Source of the DNA: Bacteroidota bacterium
GTDB taxonomy: Bacteria > Bacteroidota > Bacteroidia > Bacteroidales > F082
Length of the DNA stretch: 58,742 nucleotides
Direction of reading: 5' to 3'
NCBI GenBank assembly: GCA_016845105.1
Contig: JAERTF010000133.1
Location: 1-58,742 of the forward strand
Positions 43,592-53,180 of the stretch are shown one piece after another (the first letter of the stretch is position 1; each line of letters starts with the position of its first letter). A program made the position numbers and the translations under genes. A model generated the notes under the pieces. That model did no database searches, was not told the DNA's origin, and saw only the letters and a list, made by a program, of their open reading frames with translations.

Positions 43592-45526
43592 TTATAATAA
43601 TCCAATAAAATAATCCAAACATTCAGGGTTAGCCAAAGCATCTTTGTTTGCAACCTCTTGCCCGTGAATAATTTTCTTTACAGCTATTTCAACTTTTTTC
43701 CCATTTATAGTATAAGGTATATCAGGTACTTGTTTAGTAATAGATGGAACATGACGTGGGCTGCAGCTACTTCTGATAGCTTTATTTATTTTCGCGATTA
43801 ACTCATCGTTTAAGGTAGTGTTATCTTCCAGTTTTACAAATAGCACAACTTCTTCATCACCATCAACTTTATGCCCAACGACAACCGAATCAACTATTTC
43901 GTTAATGTTTTCAACAACCCTGTAAATTTCGGCAGTTCCAATTCGAACTCCTTGAGGGTTTAATGTAGCATCAGATCGGCCAAGCATCTTAATTCCTCCA
44001 TTTTTTGATATTTCAATGAAATCGCCATGATGCCAAATGTTAGGATACTCTTCAAAATATGCACTACTATATTTCTGATTATTTATATCATTCCAGAAAT
44101 AAATTGGCATGGAAGGGAAGGCTGTTTTGCAAACTAGCTCACCTTGCTCTTCAATAACACTTTTTCCTTCATGGTCAAAGCAGTCAACATCCATACCCAA
44201 TCCCATGCATTGTATTTCGCCCAAATTTACGGGTAGAGTCGGATTACCCAAAATAAAGCAAGATATAATGTCAGTTCCACCAGCAATGGAAGATAGTTGC
44301 ACATTTTTTTTCCATTTCTCATATACATAGTTGAAGCTTTCATCGGTTAGTGGAGATCCGGTAGATGCGATAACCTTCAATTTTGGGAAACTAGATATTT
44401 CAGAAGGAATTATGCCTGCAGCTTCAAGCGAAGCTATATACTTGGCGCTTGTGCCAAAAAAATCAATATTTAGTTTGTCGGCCATTTTTAGTAAAGCGTC
44501 CGGTCCAGGATAAAAGGGGTTTCCATCGTAAAGCACCAAAGTTGAGCCAATTGCCAAACTGCTTACAAACCAGTTCCACATCATCCAACCACAAGTTGTA
44601 AAATAAAATACAGTTTGATCGTTGGTTATATTGCTATGTAGCACTAATTCCTTTAAATGTTGTAACAATGTTCCTCCAGCAGAATGTACTATACTTTTTG
44701 GCAAACCTGTTGTTCCGGATGAATACATTATATATAGCGGATGATCAAACGGTAATTGTTCGAAAATGAGCGGGTCATCTGTTTCTTTCGCTAGCTCTTC
44801 CCATAACATAGCATTTTGCATACCATCAGTTTCTACATTGTTAGTGTAGTTTACCATTACAACTTTTTCAACGGATGGAAGGTTAACAAGAATACTCTTG
44901 AGTTTTTCCTGTGAGTCGAATGCTTTTCCCTTGTAGTAATAGCCATCAGCAGCAAATATTACCTTTGGTTCGATTTGAGAAAAACGATCGAGAACCCCTT
45001 TAATTCCAAAGTCGGGAGATGTAGAAGACCAGATAGCACCTATTGATGCAGTTGCTAGCATTGCAATAATAGTTTCAGGCATATTTGGCATAAAGGCGGC
45101 AATACGATCACCACTTTTAACTCCAAGATTTCTTAACCCTGAAGCTACCTTTCCAACTTCGCTGTATAGTTCAGCATATGATATCTCCTTTCTAACAGTA
45201 TCTTCTCCCCAAAAGTTTAAAGCAATATGATTGTCACGGCGCTGAAGTAAATTTTCTGCAAAATTTAATCTGGCACCCTTAAACCAATTGGCACCAGGCA
45301 TTTTTTTTCGGTCATCAACAACTTCAGTCGGAGGTAATGAATACACTACATTGCAGAAGTTCCAAATCTCACTCCAGAAATCACTCGTATTGGCAACACT
45401 CCAATTATGAATTGTATTATAATTAGTATCCGGAAGTTGAAATTTTTCTGCAACATACACAATAAACTGTTGCATTTGTGAGCTGTTTTTAGATTCTTCA
45501 GTTGGTTTCCAGAGCATATTAAACAT
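43592..45526 (-). CDS. Acetoacetyl-CoA synthetase
   Basis: 644-aa ANL-superfamily ligase activating acetoacetate with ATP and CoA. It starts MFNMLWKPTEESK (an ATG at 45517 is an alternative) and keeps the AMP-binding YSSGTTGLPKSIVHSAGGTLLQHLKE, the FFTTCGWMMWNW segment, the HGDFIEI / LGRSDATLNPQGVRIGTAEIY hinge and the C-terminal NGKKVE lysine. The HSAGGTLLQHLKE stretch is characteristic of acetoacetyl-CoA rather than acetyl-CoA ligases. It is the last gene of the leucine operon, converting the acetoacetate released by HMG-CoA lyase. Confidence 0.93.
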   Translation of the reverse strand: MFNMLWKPTEESKNSSQMQQFIVYVAEKFQLPDTNYNTIHNWSVANTSDFWSEIWNFCNVVYSLPPTEVVDDRKKMPGANWFKGARLNFAENLLQRRDNHIALNFWGEDTVRKEISYAELYSEVGKVASGLRNLGVKSGDRIAAFMPNMPETIIAMLATASIGAIWSSTSPDFGIKGVLDRFSQIEPKVIFAADGYYYKGKAFDSQEKLKSILVNLPSVEKVVMVNYTNNVETDGMQNAMLWEELAKETDDPLIFEQLPFDHPLYIMYSSGTTGLPKSIVHSAGGTLLQHLKELVLHSNITNDQTVFYFTTCGWMMWNWFVSSLAIGSTLVLYDGNPFYPGPDALLKMADKLNIDFFGTSAKYIASLEAAGIIPSEISSFPKLKVIASTGSPLTDESFNYVYEKWKKNVQLSSIAGGTDIISCFILGNPTLPVNLGEIQCMGLGMDVDCFDHEGKSVIEEQGELVCKTAFPSMPIYFWNDINNQKYSSAYFEEYPNIWHHGDFIEISKNGGIKMLGRSDATLNPQGVRIGTAEIYRVVENINEIVDSVVVGHKVDGDEEVVLFVKLEDNTTLNDELIAKINKAIRSSCSPRHVPSITKQVPDIPYTINGKKVEIAVKKIIHGQEVANKDALANPECLDYFIGLL

Positions 45527-45645
45527 TTTTGTAATAGTAGTCTATATTAGTTTTTACTAACTATTCTATTTATAATGAAAAAGATAATTAATAATAGGTA
45601 GATTTAAAGTTAATTATAGTCAGATTTGATTAATCCCAACATGGT

Positions 45646-46791
45646 TTAACATCCAATCAATCTTGAAATAACTAATCTTTGTATTTCGGATGTTCCTTCG
45701 CCTATTTGTAATAATCGCTGATCACGATAAAAACGCTCTACAGCATAGTCTTTCATCAAACCATATCCACCATGAATTTGAACAGCCTCATCAGCAACCT
45801 CTTTTGCTATTTCTGAGCAATATAGTTTCGACATTGCTGCTTCTTTTGAGTACGGCTTTCCATTGTCTTTCAACCAACAAGCTTTATACAGTAAATTTCT
45901 GGCAAGCTCAATTTTAAGTGCCATGTCGGCTAGCTTAAAAGAGTTAATTTGAAATTTTGAGATAGGTTTCCCAAATTGTTTTCTTTCATTTGCATATGCA
46001 AGTGCCAATTCAAAAGCTCCTTGTGCACATCCTAAACCCATTGCCCCAATTGATAATCTACCACCATCCAATGTATGAAGCATTATATGCGAACCTTCTC
46101 CAATCTGCCCAAGTAAGTTTTCTTTCGGAACCCTTACATCATCAAAGAATAACTCAGCAGTGTCTGAGGCACGCCACATCATTTTACCATGCATTGCAGC
46201 ACTCTTAAAACCAGGAGTGTCTTTTTCAACGATAACAGTAGTGAATTCCTTTTTTCCATCTATATCACCTGAAACAGCTTGAACAGTGCATCCAACCGCA
46301 ATGTCAACGGATGCATTTGTTATAAATATCTTAGAACCATTTATTACCCACTCGTCTCCTTCCAGTACAGCTGTTGTTTTACTACCTCTTGAATCGGATC
46401 CAGCACCAGCTTCGGTTAATCCAAAACTCCATAATGCCTCACCAGTGCATAATTGAGGAAGGTATTTCATTTTTTGCTCTTCGGTTCCATAATCCACAAG
46501 TGGTCCAATACCGAGGGAGTTGTGTGCTGCAAGTGTAGCTGCTTGGGAACCATCAACCCTAGCAATTTCTTCTACGGCAATTATGTAAGAAAGAGTATCA
46601 AGACCTTGTCCGCCATATTGTTCTGGAATATTCATTCCAAACAAACCCATATCGCCAATTTTTCTTGTTAGTTCGTATGAGAATTCGCCTTTTTCATCTA
46701 ATTCTTGGGCAACAGGTTTAATTTCTCTTTCAGCAAAATCACGTACTGTTTCACGGATTAATTGTTGTTCTTCGGTTAATTCAAAATTCAT
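45646..46791 (-). CDS. Acyl-CoA dehydrogenase (short/branched-chain type)
   Basis: 381 aa FAD enzyme. FAD/substrate motifs WSFGLTEAGAGSDSRGSKTTA and ITNASVD; C-terminal FYRDQRLLQIGEGTSEIQRLVISR. The catalytic base is at the SCAD position (Glu of IGEGTSE). Isovaleryl-CoA dehydrogenase carries it earlier, in a DLERLV motif, which here reads DGGRLSIGAMGLG. It is therefore more likely a butyryl/2-methylbutyryl or isobutyryl type, though its place between carboxylase and ligase genes argues for leucine catabolism. Confidence 0.9.
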   Translation of the reverse strand: MNFELTEEQQLIRETVRDFAEREIKPVAQELDEKGEFSYELTRKIGDMGLFGMNIPEQYGGQGLDTLSYIIAVEEIARVDGSQAATLAAHNSLGIGPLVDYGTEEQKMKYLPQLCTGEALWSFGLTEAGAGSDSRGSKTTAVLEGDEWVINGSKIFITNASVDIAVGCTVQAVSGDIDGKKEFTTVIVEKDTPGFKSAAMHGKMMWRASDTAELFFDDVRVPKENLLGQIGEGSHIMLHTLDGGRLSIGAMGLGCAQGAFELALAYANERKQFGKPISKFQINSFKLADMALKIELARNLLYKACWLKDNGKPYSKEAAMSKLYCSEIAKEVADEAVQIHGGYGLMKDYAVERFYRDQRLLQIGEGTSEIQRLVISRLIGC

Positions 46792-46877
46792 GGTATATGT
46801 ATTTTTTAATGAACAGGTTTATACCCTCGCAAGTTAGTAAAAACTTATCATTTGGCTAAGTTAGGTCAGTACAAAAT

Positions 46878-48863
46878 TTAGAGTTCCTCCAGAACCACTA
46901 GTTGAACATCCGTATCCACCATATCTCCCACATCAACTGCTACTTTTTCAACAATCGCATCTTGAGATGCTACTATATTATTTTCCATCTTCATGGCTTC
47001 CACTATCAATAGAACTGTACCTCTTTTGACTTTCTCACCAGCTTCAACATTTACCTTTATTATCTTACCTGGCATAGGAGCAAAAAGACTTCCTGAATCA
47101 TCATCTTGATTTAGGTATAAGCCATCTCCATTTGTTAGAATGTCGGTTCTTTTAATCTCGAATAGATAGCCATCTATACTTAAAAAATAGTTCCCGGAAT
47201 AATCAGAAGAGACTGTTGAGATATACTTTTGATTATTTACAAAAAATTCAACAACACTCTCTTCTATATTTAATAGAGTAGTACTAAATGAATTATCATC
47301 ATACAAAAAGTCATATTTTTTATTTTCGATTGAGTTAATTCCAATTTTATCAATGTTACCACCGACTATGAAACTAATGTTCATTATACTACGCCAATAT
47401 CCAATTTCTTCCCAGGTGTTTTTAGGTTTATTTTTAGCATATTTATTAAGTGTAAATAATGACAATGCGATTAATGGAATATGTGAATCTATATCTTCTG
47501 TTGCTTTGCTAATTCGATGAAGAATATCGTCTGTATGTTCATCACAGAATTTTGTTGACAACTTATTTCTACTAAATGCACTATGTTCCAGCACCTGGAT
47601 TAAGTACTGAATATTTGTTTTAATTCCATGTATAATAAAGTTTTTGAGAGCATCAATACTTGATTCAATGGCAGATTCCCTAGTTTCGCCCCATACAATT
47701 AACTTGCTAATCATTGGGTCGAAAAAACTTAGTATTGTGGTTGCTCGATCAATGGAAGTATCTATTCTTACAGAATCACCATGCGGAAATGATAGATGTG
47801 TTATTTCTCCTGGTGATGGCAAGAAATTGTTTGATGGGTCTTCAGCGTAAATCCTACTTTCAATGGCATGCCCAACCTGTTTAATATCTGTTTGCTTTAA
47901 CTTAAGTTCATTTCCTGCTGCTACCAATATCTGTTCCTCCACTAGGTCAACATTTGTTACCATTTCGGTAACAGGATGTTCAACTTGGATACGAGTATTC
48001 ATTTCCAGAAAATAATAATTAAGATCTTTATCAACCAAAAATTCGATTGTGCCAACACTGTTATAGCCAACACCTTTAGCTATATCAACGGCAGACTTAC
48101 CCATCTTTTCTCTAACTTCTTGATTTAGGGTAGGGGATGGCGATTCTTCAATTATTTTCTGATATCTCCTTTGGATAGTACATTCACGTTCGTATAGATG
48201 AATAACATTTCCAAAATTATCACCTATCACCTGAAACTCGATATGTCGAGGTTCTTCAATATACTTTTCTATATAAATAGTTCCATCACCGAAATAGTTT
48301 AAAGCTTCGCGAGCAGTTGATTCCAATATTTCTTCTAGGTCATTCGGGTTGGTTACTATGCGCATTCCTTTTCCGCCACCACCAGCGGCAGCTTTTACCA
48401 AAATTGGAAATTTGATTTTATGGGCATTTTTAAGTAAAGTAGAAGTGTCTCCTGTGATACCTTCGGTCATCGGGACACCTGTCTTTTTAACAAATTTACG
48501 AGCCTCGATTTTATTACCCATTAAATTAATTGCATTGGTATTTGGGCCGATAAATGTAATTCCTGAGTTTTCGCATGCTTCGACCAAAAGAGGACTTTCT
48601 GATAAAAAGCCATATCCTGGATGTATTCCATCGCAATTCGATTTGATGGCAACTTCAATTATCTTGTCAACGTTTAGATAAGTTTCACTTAGTTCTTGTT
48701 TACCTATGCAATATGATTCATCGGCTGAACGAACATGAAGTGAGTCGCGGTCAACTTCTGAGAAAACAGCAACGGTTCTGATACCAAGTTTTTCAGCTGA
48801 TTTAATTATTCTTACCGCAATTTCTCCTCTATTTGCAATTAATATTTTTCTAAATATCTTCAT
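46878..48863 (-). CDS. Methylcrotonyl-CoA carboxylase biotin-containing alpha subunit
   Basis: 661 aa. Biotin carboxylase domain (residues 1-450): FRKILIANRGEIAVRI, AAGGGGKGMRIV, ERECTIQRRYQKIIEESPSPTL and FLEMNTRIQVEHPVTE. Divergent middle region, then a biotinyl domain ending APMPGKIIKVNVEAGEKVKRG and EAMKMENNIVA, with biotin on Lys625. The biotinyl and carboxylase halves are on one chain, as in MCC or PCC alpha. Assignment to methylcrotonyl-CoA rests on the neighbouring genes. Confidence 0.9.
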   Translation of the reverse strand: MKIFRKILIANRGEIAVRIIKSAEKLGIRTVAVFSEVDRDSLHVRSADESYCIGKQELSETYLNVDKIIEVAIKSNCDGIHPGYGFLSESPLLVEACENSGITFIGPNTNAINLMGNKIEARKFVKKTGVPMTEGITGDTSTLLKNAHKIKFPILVKAAAGGGGKGMRIVTNPNDLEEILESTAREALNYFGDGTIYIEKYIEEPRHIEFQVIGDNFGNVIHLYERECTIQRRYQKIIEESPSPTLNQEVREKMGKSAVDIAKGVGYNSVGTIEFLVDKDLNYYFLEMNTRIQVEHPVTEMVTNVDLVEEQILVAAGNELKLKQTDIKQVGHAIESRIYAEDPSNNFLPSPGEITHLSFPHGDSVRIDTSIDRATTILSFFDPMISKLIVWGETRESAIESSIDALKNFIIHGIKTNIQYLIQVLEHSAFSRNKLSTKFCDEHTDDILHRISKATEDIDSHIPLIALSLFTLNKYAKNKPKNTWEEIGYWRSIMNISFIVGGNIDKIGINSIENKKYDFLYDDNSFSTTLLNIEESVVEFFVNNQKYISTVSSDYSGNYFLSIDGYLFEIKRTDILTNGDGLYLNQDDDSGSLFAPMPGKIIKVNVEAGEKVKRGTVLLIVEAMKMENNIVASQDAIVEKVAVDVGDMVDTDVQLVVLEEL

Positions 48864-48926
48864 ACTATCAACTTATGATTAATCAATGTTTACAGTCCTT
48901 GTGTTGAGTTTTGTATTATTAAATCG

Positions 48927-49715
48927 TTACTTTACCCAATTTGGTTTTCTTTTTTCTAAAAAAGCACTCATTCCTTCCTGTCCTTCATGTGCCTGCCGAA
49001 GTTTAGCAATACATGATGCTGTATATTCTATTTCATCTTCAATATTCATATTGTCATTGCATATACTTGAGATTATTTTCTTGGTGGCACAAACCGATTC
49101 AGGAGCACTGGTGTTAAACTCGTGTATATATTTATCAAGTTCAGTGTATAAATCTTCGTTGCTAAAAGCATTATTAACTAATCCTAACTGTTTTGCTTCC
49201 TGACCTTTAATTCTCCTGCCGGTTAGCATTAAATCTCGAGCTGAATATTCACCAATACGTTTAATTACAAAAGGTGATATTGTTGCAGGACCAATCCCAA
49301 GTTTTACTTCACTAAAGGCAAAGGTTGTATTTTCATCAGCAAGTACGATGTCGCAGGAACATAACAGACCATTTGCACCTCCAAATGCAGAACCGTGAAC
49401 CACTGCAATAGTAGGAATTGGGCATTGATATATGCTTTTAAATAATGTTGCAAGCTTTAGTCCATCTTCATAGTTTTCATCGTACCCAAAATTTGCTATG
49501 TCTTTCATATAATTTAAATCAGCTCCGGCACAAAATGATTTCCCATTTCCCTGCAACACAATGAGTCTTATCGAATTATCTAAGGGTAGTTCTTTAAATG
49601 CATAGGTAAGCTCACTAATCATAATCTCATTCATTGCATTATGAACCTTTGGGCGATTTAATTTTATATGGGTCGTAATACCTTTTTCGATAAGAATTGT
49701 TTGTAGTTTTTCCAT
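48927..49715 (-). CDS. Enoyl-CoA hydratase (methylglutaconyl-CoA hydratase type)
   Basis: 262-aa crotonase-family protein: NRPKVHNAMNEIMISELTYAF, oxyanion-hole GNGKSFCAGADLNYMKDIANF, and AVVHGSAFGGANGLLCSCDIVLADENTTFAFSEVKLGIGPATISPFVIKRIG. Located between the two carboxylase subunits, so it most likely hydrates 3-methylglutaconyl-CoA to HMG-CoA in leucine degradation. Confidence 0.9.
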   Translation of the reverse strand: MEKLQTILIEKGITTHIKLNRPKVHNAMNEIMISELTYAFKELPLDNSIRLIVLQGNGKSFCAGADLNYMKDIANFGYDENYEDGLKLATLFKSIYQCPIPTIAVVHGSAFGGANGLLCSCDIVLADENTTFAFSEVKLGIGPATISPFVIKRIGEYSARDLMLTGRRIKGQEAKQLGLVNNAFSNEDLYTELDKYIHEFNTSAPESVCATKKIISSICNDNMNIEDEIEYTASCIAKLRQAHEGQEGMSAFLEKRKPNWVK

Positions 49716-49768
49716 GCAAATTGATATAAATGATTCTAATTAACTCTTATAATACATTTGTTTTAGGT

Positions 49769-51376
49769 TTACATTCTAAAGACTCCGTATTTTTGCTCAG
49801 GGAATTTTTGGTTTAGTGAGGAAGCAATGCCCATGGCTAGGATTTTTCGTGTATCAACCGGATCAATTATTCCATCATCCCATAAGCGAGAAGTGCTGTA
49901 ATATGCTGAACCTTCTCTTTCATATTTTTCGAGGATAGGTTTTTTCATGGCATCTATTTCCTTTTGGGTCATTTCTTTTCCCATTGTGCGCAGTTGATCT
50001 TGTTTTACTGTAGCTAATACATTTGCTGCCTGCTCACCACCCATTACAGATATTTTTGCATTGGGCCACATCATCAATAATCTTGGATTATATGCCCTTC
50101 CTGCCATACCATAGTTACCGGCTCCAAATGAGCCACCAAAAACAATTGTAAATTTTGGAACATTTGCATTTGATACCGCGTGTACCATCTTTGCACCATC
50201 TTTTGCTATACCACCCCTTTCAAATTCTTTACCAACCATAAATCCTGTAATATTTTGAAGGAAAATAAGAGGTATTTTTCGGGATGTACAAAGCTCAATA
50301 AAATGGGTAACCTTAAGTGCTGATTCGGAAAACAGAACCCCGTAGTTAGCGATAATCCCAACAGGGTATCCCATTATATATGCAAAACCAGTTACTACAG
50401 TTGTTGCATATTTGGCTTTAAACTCTTGAAACCTGCTACCATCAACCATTCGCATGATAACTTCCCTTGGATCAATAAGTTTACGTAGGTCAACAGGAGC
50501 AATACCATATAATTCAGTTGGATCGTATAGTGGATCTTCTACTGGTATCGTATTTAGCTTTTGTTTTTCACGACATTCGGGGTTTTCCAATATATTTCTA
50601 GCTATCTGAATAGCATGGGTGTCGTTTTCAGCAAAATGATCCGCAACTCCTGAAACCGATGTATGTACTTCAGCACCCCCTAGTTCTTCAGCGGTAACTT
50701 CTTCACCGGTTGCTGCCTTAACAAGAGGAGGACCACCAAGAAAGATTGTTCCTTGTTCTTTAACAATAATTGTTTCATCACTCATGGCCGGAACATATGC
50801 TCCTCCGGCAGTACATGATCCCATTACTAATGCAATCTGCGCAATGCCCATTGCTGATAACCTAGCCTGATTGTAGAAAAACCTGCCAAAATGATCTCGG
50901 TCGGGGAAAACAGTATCCTGCTCAGGAAGAAATGCCCCTCCTGAATCAACCATATAAACACATGTAAGGTGGTTTTCCATGGCAATTTCTTGGGCCCGCA
51001 AATGCTTTTTTACGGTATATTGCATGTAGGTACCACCTTTAACGGTGGCATCATTTGCAATTATGACTGTTTCGCGACCATGAATTACTCCAATTCCGGT
51101 TACAATACCCGCAGACGGAAATCCATTGTCATATTGATTGTAAGCTGCCAAAGATGATAGCTCTAAAAATGGAGTATTAGGATCAATTAATAAATCAATC
51201 CTTTCCCTTGCAAGTAATTTGTTTCGACTCTTGTGTTTTAGAACTGCTCTTTCGGAGCCTCCTTTGGTATTTTCTTTTAGGATAGCTTTATACTCATCCA
51301 ATAAACCCACAAACTCTTTTTTATTTGATAAAAAATCTTGTGAATTGGTATCGATTTTCGACTTTAATGTAAACAA
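49769..51376 (-). CDS. Methylcrotonyl-CoA carboxylase carboxyltransferase beta subunit
   Basis: 535 aa. The N-terminal carboxyltransferase half carries the [23 protein letters not shown] and [13 protein letters not shown] motifs; the C-terminal half has the [32 protein letters not shown] and [19 protein letters not shown] motifs. The length and the strong match to the 3-methylcrotonyl-CoA carboxylase type (rather than propionyl) support the operon assignment. The start is TTG at 51376, a rare codon: the following [15 protein letters not shown] is the usual N-terminus and no nearby ATG is in frame. Promoter-proximal gene of the operon. Confidence 0.93.
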   Translation of the reverse strand: MFTLKSKIDTNSQDFLSNKKEFVGLLDEYKAILKENTKGGSERAVLKHKSRNKLLARERIDLLIDPNTPFLELSSLAAYNQYDNGFPSAGIVTGIGVIHGRETVIIANDATVKGGTYMQYTVKKHLRAQEIAMENHLTCVYMVDSGGAFLPEQDTVFPDRDHFGRFFYNQARLSAMGIAQIALVMGSCTAGGAYVPAMSDETIIVKEQGTIFLGGPPLVKAATGEEVTAEELGGAEVHTSVSGVADHFAENDTHAIQIARNILENPECREKQKLNTIPVEDPLYDPTELYGIAPVDLRKLIDPREVIMRMVDGSRFQEFKAKYATTVVTGFAYIMGYPVGIIANYGVLFSESALKVTHFIELCTSRKIPLIFLQNITGFMVGKEFERGGIAKDGAKMVHAVSNANVPKFTIVFGGSFGAGNYGMAGRAYNPRLLMMWPNAKISVMGGEQAANVLATVKQDQLRTMGKEMTQKEIDAMKKPILEKYEREGSAYYSTSRLWDDGIIDPVDTRKILAMGIASSLNQKFPEQKYGVFRM

Positions 51377-51403
51377 TGCAATCGTTTTTGGTTAATAACG
51401 AAA

Positions 51404-51422
51404 ACAGTTGATTTTCAACTGT
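51404..51422. promoter_or_regulatory. Perfect palindrome upstream of the leucine operon
   Basis: ACAGTTGA (51404-51411) and TCAACTGT (51415-51422) form an 8-bp inverted repeat with a 3-base centre, 28 bases upstream of the carboxylase beta start. Possible operator for a dimeric repressor; no cognate regulator is next to it. The rest of the 484-base spacer to the HMG-CoA-lyase-like gene holds two -7-like elements on the + strand (TATATTTG at 51785-51792 and TAACTTTG at 51831-51838) and no gene that I can support. Confidence 0.45.
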
Positions 51423-51860
51423 AGCAATATGCTTGCAAGTTTAAGGAAAAATAGGGAATAATTGAAGTAAAATTGTGTTTTATTAAGCTGGGTAACTATG
51501 TGTTTTTGATCATTACTGTTTTTTTCGTGAAGAAATATCACAACATAAAATCACACCAAGTGTATTTGCTAATATGGTTGTAAAGTATTTTTAGTCAGAT
51601 ATTGTAAAATAAACTAATATCTTGTTTTTGATAAGATTAAGATGGATAACTATTATTAAAACAAAGCTCCATTTTTTTACAAAATTATTACTAATTATTA
51701 TGCTTTCAGAAAAGTTTAAATTATCGAATAATGTAATAAGCTGAAAATATTAAATTTAGCATTTAATATCTAGACACTTTTTCATATATTTGTTCACCAT
51801 TGGGGAACCCGATTATAATTGATCCCTACATAACTTTGACTAACTAGAAAAACTTTAAAT

Positions 51861-52871
51861 ATGAATTACCCCAAGAAAGTAGTAATTGGAGACATTACAG
51901 TAAGAGATGGATTTCAACATGAAGAGATTTTTGTGCCTACAGATGCAAAAGTTTGGGTGCTTGAAGAAATGATCAAAGCAGGTGTTAAACATCTTGAAGT
52001 TTCTAATTTTGGAAATCCCAAAGGAATGCCGCAATTTAAAGATGCAGATGAATTGTTCAAGCGAATAAGAACTAGCAAAAAGGTTGCCGGAATGCTTGAT
52101 GATGTAAGTCTTACAGCAGTAACAATTCGCGAACGAGCAATTCAACGAGCCATTGAAGCCAAAAAACAAGGCGTGGGTCCTGACAGAATACTACTTATGG
52201 TTTCAACTTCTGAATCCCATCAGCAAAAAAATTCAGGATTAACCATCGATGAATATTGGTCAATGGCCGAAGAATGGATTCCTAAGGCACACGATGCCGG
52301 TATGACTGTAAATGGCACAGTCAGTACAATTTGGGGTTGCCCCATTGAAGGTCCAACCAAAATGGAGAAAGCAATCGATTTTACAAAAAGATGGTTTGAT
52401 ATAGGTGCCAATGATGTTGAACATGCTGATCATGATGGCAGTGCTTCTCCCGATAGAGTTTATCGTTACTTCTCTATGCTAATGGATAGCATTGATAATC
52501 CTCATAAACAAATAGTTCATCTTCATACAACCAGAGGTTGGGGTTTGGCAAATGTGCTTGCAGCTCTTCAAGCAGGAATGACAAATTATGAAGCTACTTT
52601 AGGAGGATTAGGTGGACAACCTGCTAACTTCGTAAGTGGAGTTCCTGTATCTGGTACTGGTGCTTACTACTACAAAGACTCAAAAGATGTTGGTTTAGTA
52701 ACTTTGGAAGATATGGTTGTTATGATGGATGAAATGGAAATTGAAACTAATCTTGATATCGATAAGATTCTGGAAACCGGAAGTATGGTGGAGCGAATTG
52801 TTGGGAGACGACTCAGATCAGAAACCATTAACCAAGGAAGAATTCCAAAATCATTATCCGGAAGGAAGTAG
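51861..52871 (+). CDS. HMG-CoA lyase-family (DRE-TIM metallolyase), divergent
   Basis: 336 aa. TIM-barrel of the HMGL family: GDITVRDGFQHEE (canonical PRDGLQNE), VSTIWGCPIEGP, HLHTTRGWGLANVLAALQAG and LGGLGGQPANF. The two metal histidines and the RD pair are kept. The catalytic loop cysteine (GGLGGCPYA in known HMG-CoA lyases) is Gln, and the asparagine of the GNxATEDL motif is missing. Its divergent position beside a full leucine pathway suggests it supplies the final cleavage of HMG-CoA, but a changed substrate is possible. Faces the operon across the shared spacer. Confidence 0.8.
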   Translation: MNYPKKVVIGDITVRDGFQHEEIFVPTDAKVWVLEEMIKAGVKHLEVSNFGNPKGMPQFKDADELFKRIRTSKKVAGMLDDVSLTAVTIRERAIQRAIEAKKQGVGPDRILLMVSTSESHQQKNSGLTIDEYWSMAEEWIPKAHDAGMTVNGTVSTIWGCPIEGPTKMEKAIDFTKRWFDIGANDVEHADHDGSASPDRVYRYFSMLMDSIDNPHKQIVHLHTTRGWGLANVLAALQAGMTNYEATLGGLGGQPANFVSGVPVSGTGAYYYKDSKDVGLVTLEDMVVMMDEMEIETNLDIDKILETGSMVERIVGRRLRSETINQGRIPKSLSGRK

Positions 52872-53147
52872 TTTATTCATGGTTGTGATCAATAATTAAC
52901 AACTTTTGCAACCCATAAGCTTATTTTTTTTATTACAAAACTCTTTTTTCGGTAGTTATTAACTATTGTACTGTTAGTTTGTTAGTGCTAATTTATTTAA
53001 ACTATAATCACTGTGAAAGCCTTTATTTACATGAGGTTTAAGTGAAAATCAAATGGCATAGGATTTCTGTTTTTCCTTCAAAAATCGACAACTATTTGGT
53101 ATTAAGTTTTTAATGGAAATTTTTTTTCATACTTCAAGATTCATTTG

Positions 53148-53155
53148 TACATTTG
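53148..53155 (+). promoter_or_regulatory. -7 element of the PpiD-like gene
   Basis: TACATTTG, matching TAnnTTTG, lies 26 bases before the ATG at 53181 and shows that the upstream in-frame ATG (53145) is not the start. No convincing -33 is visible. The remainder of 52872-53180 has only a weak hairpin (GTTGT 52882-52886 with ACAAC 52899-52903) and no gene. Confidence 0.45.
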
Positions 53156-53180
53156 CACCTCAATTTTTAAAAGTATTATA

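Noticed and set aside
53145..53180. Upstream ATG of the PpiD-like gene as the start
   Set aside because: It lies three bases before a TACATTTG -7 element, and the extra residues do not resemble a signal.
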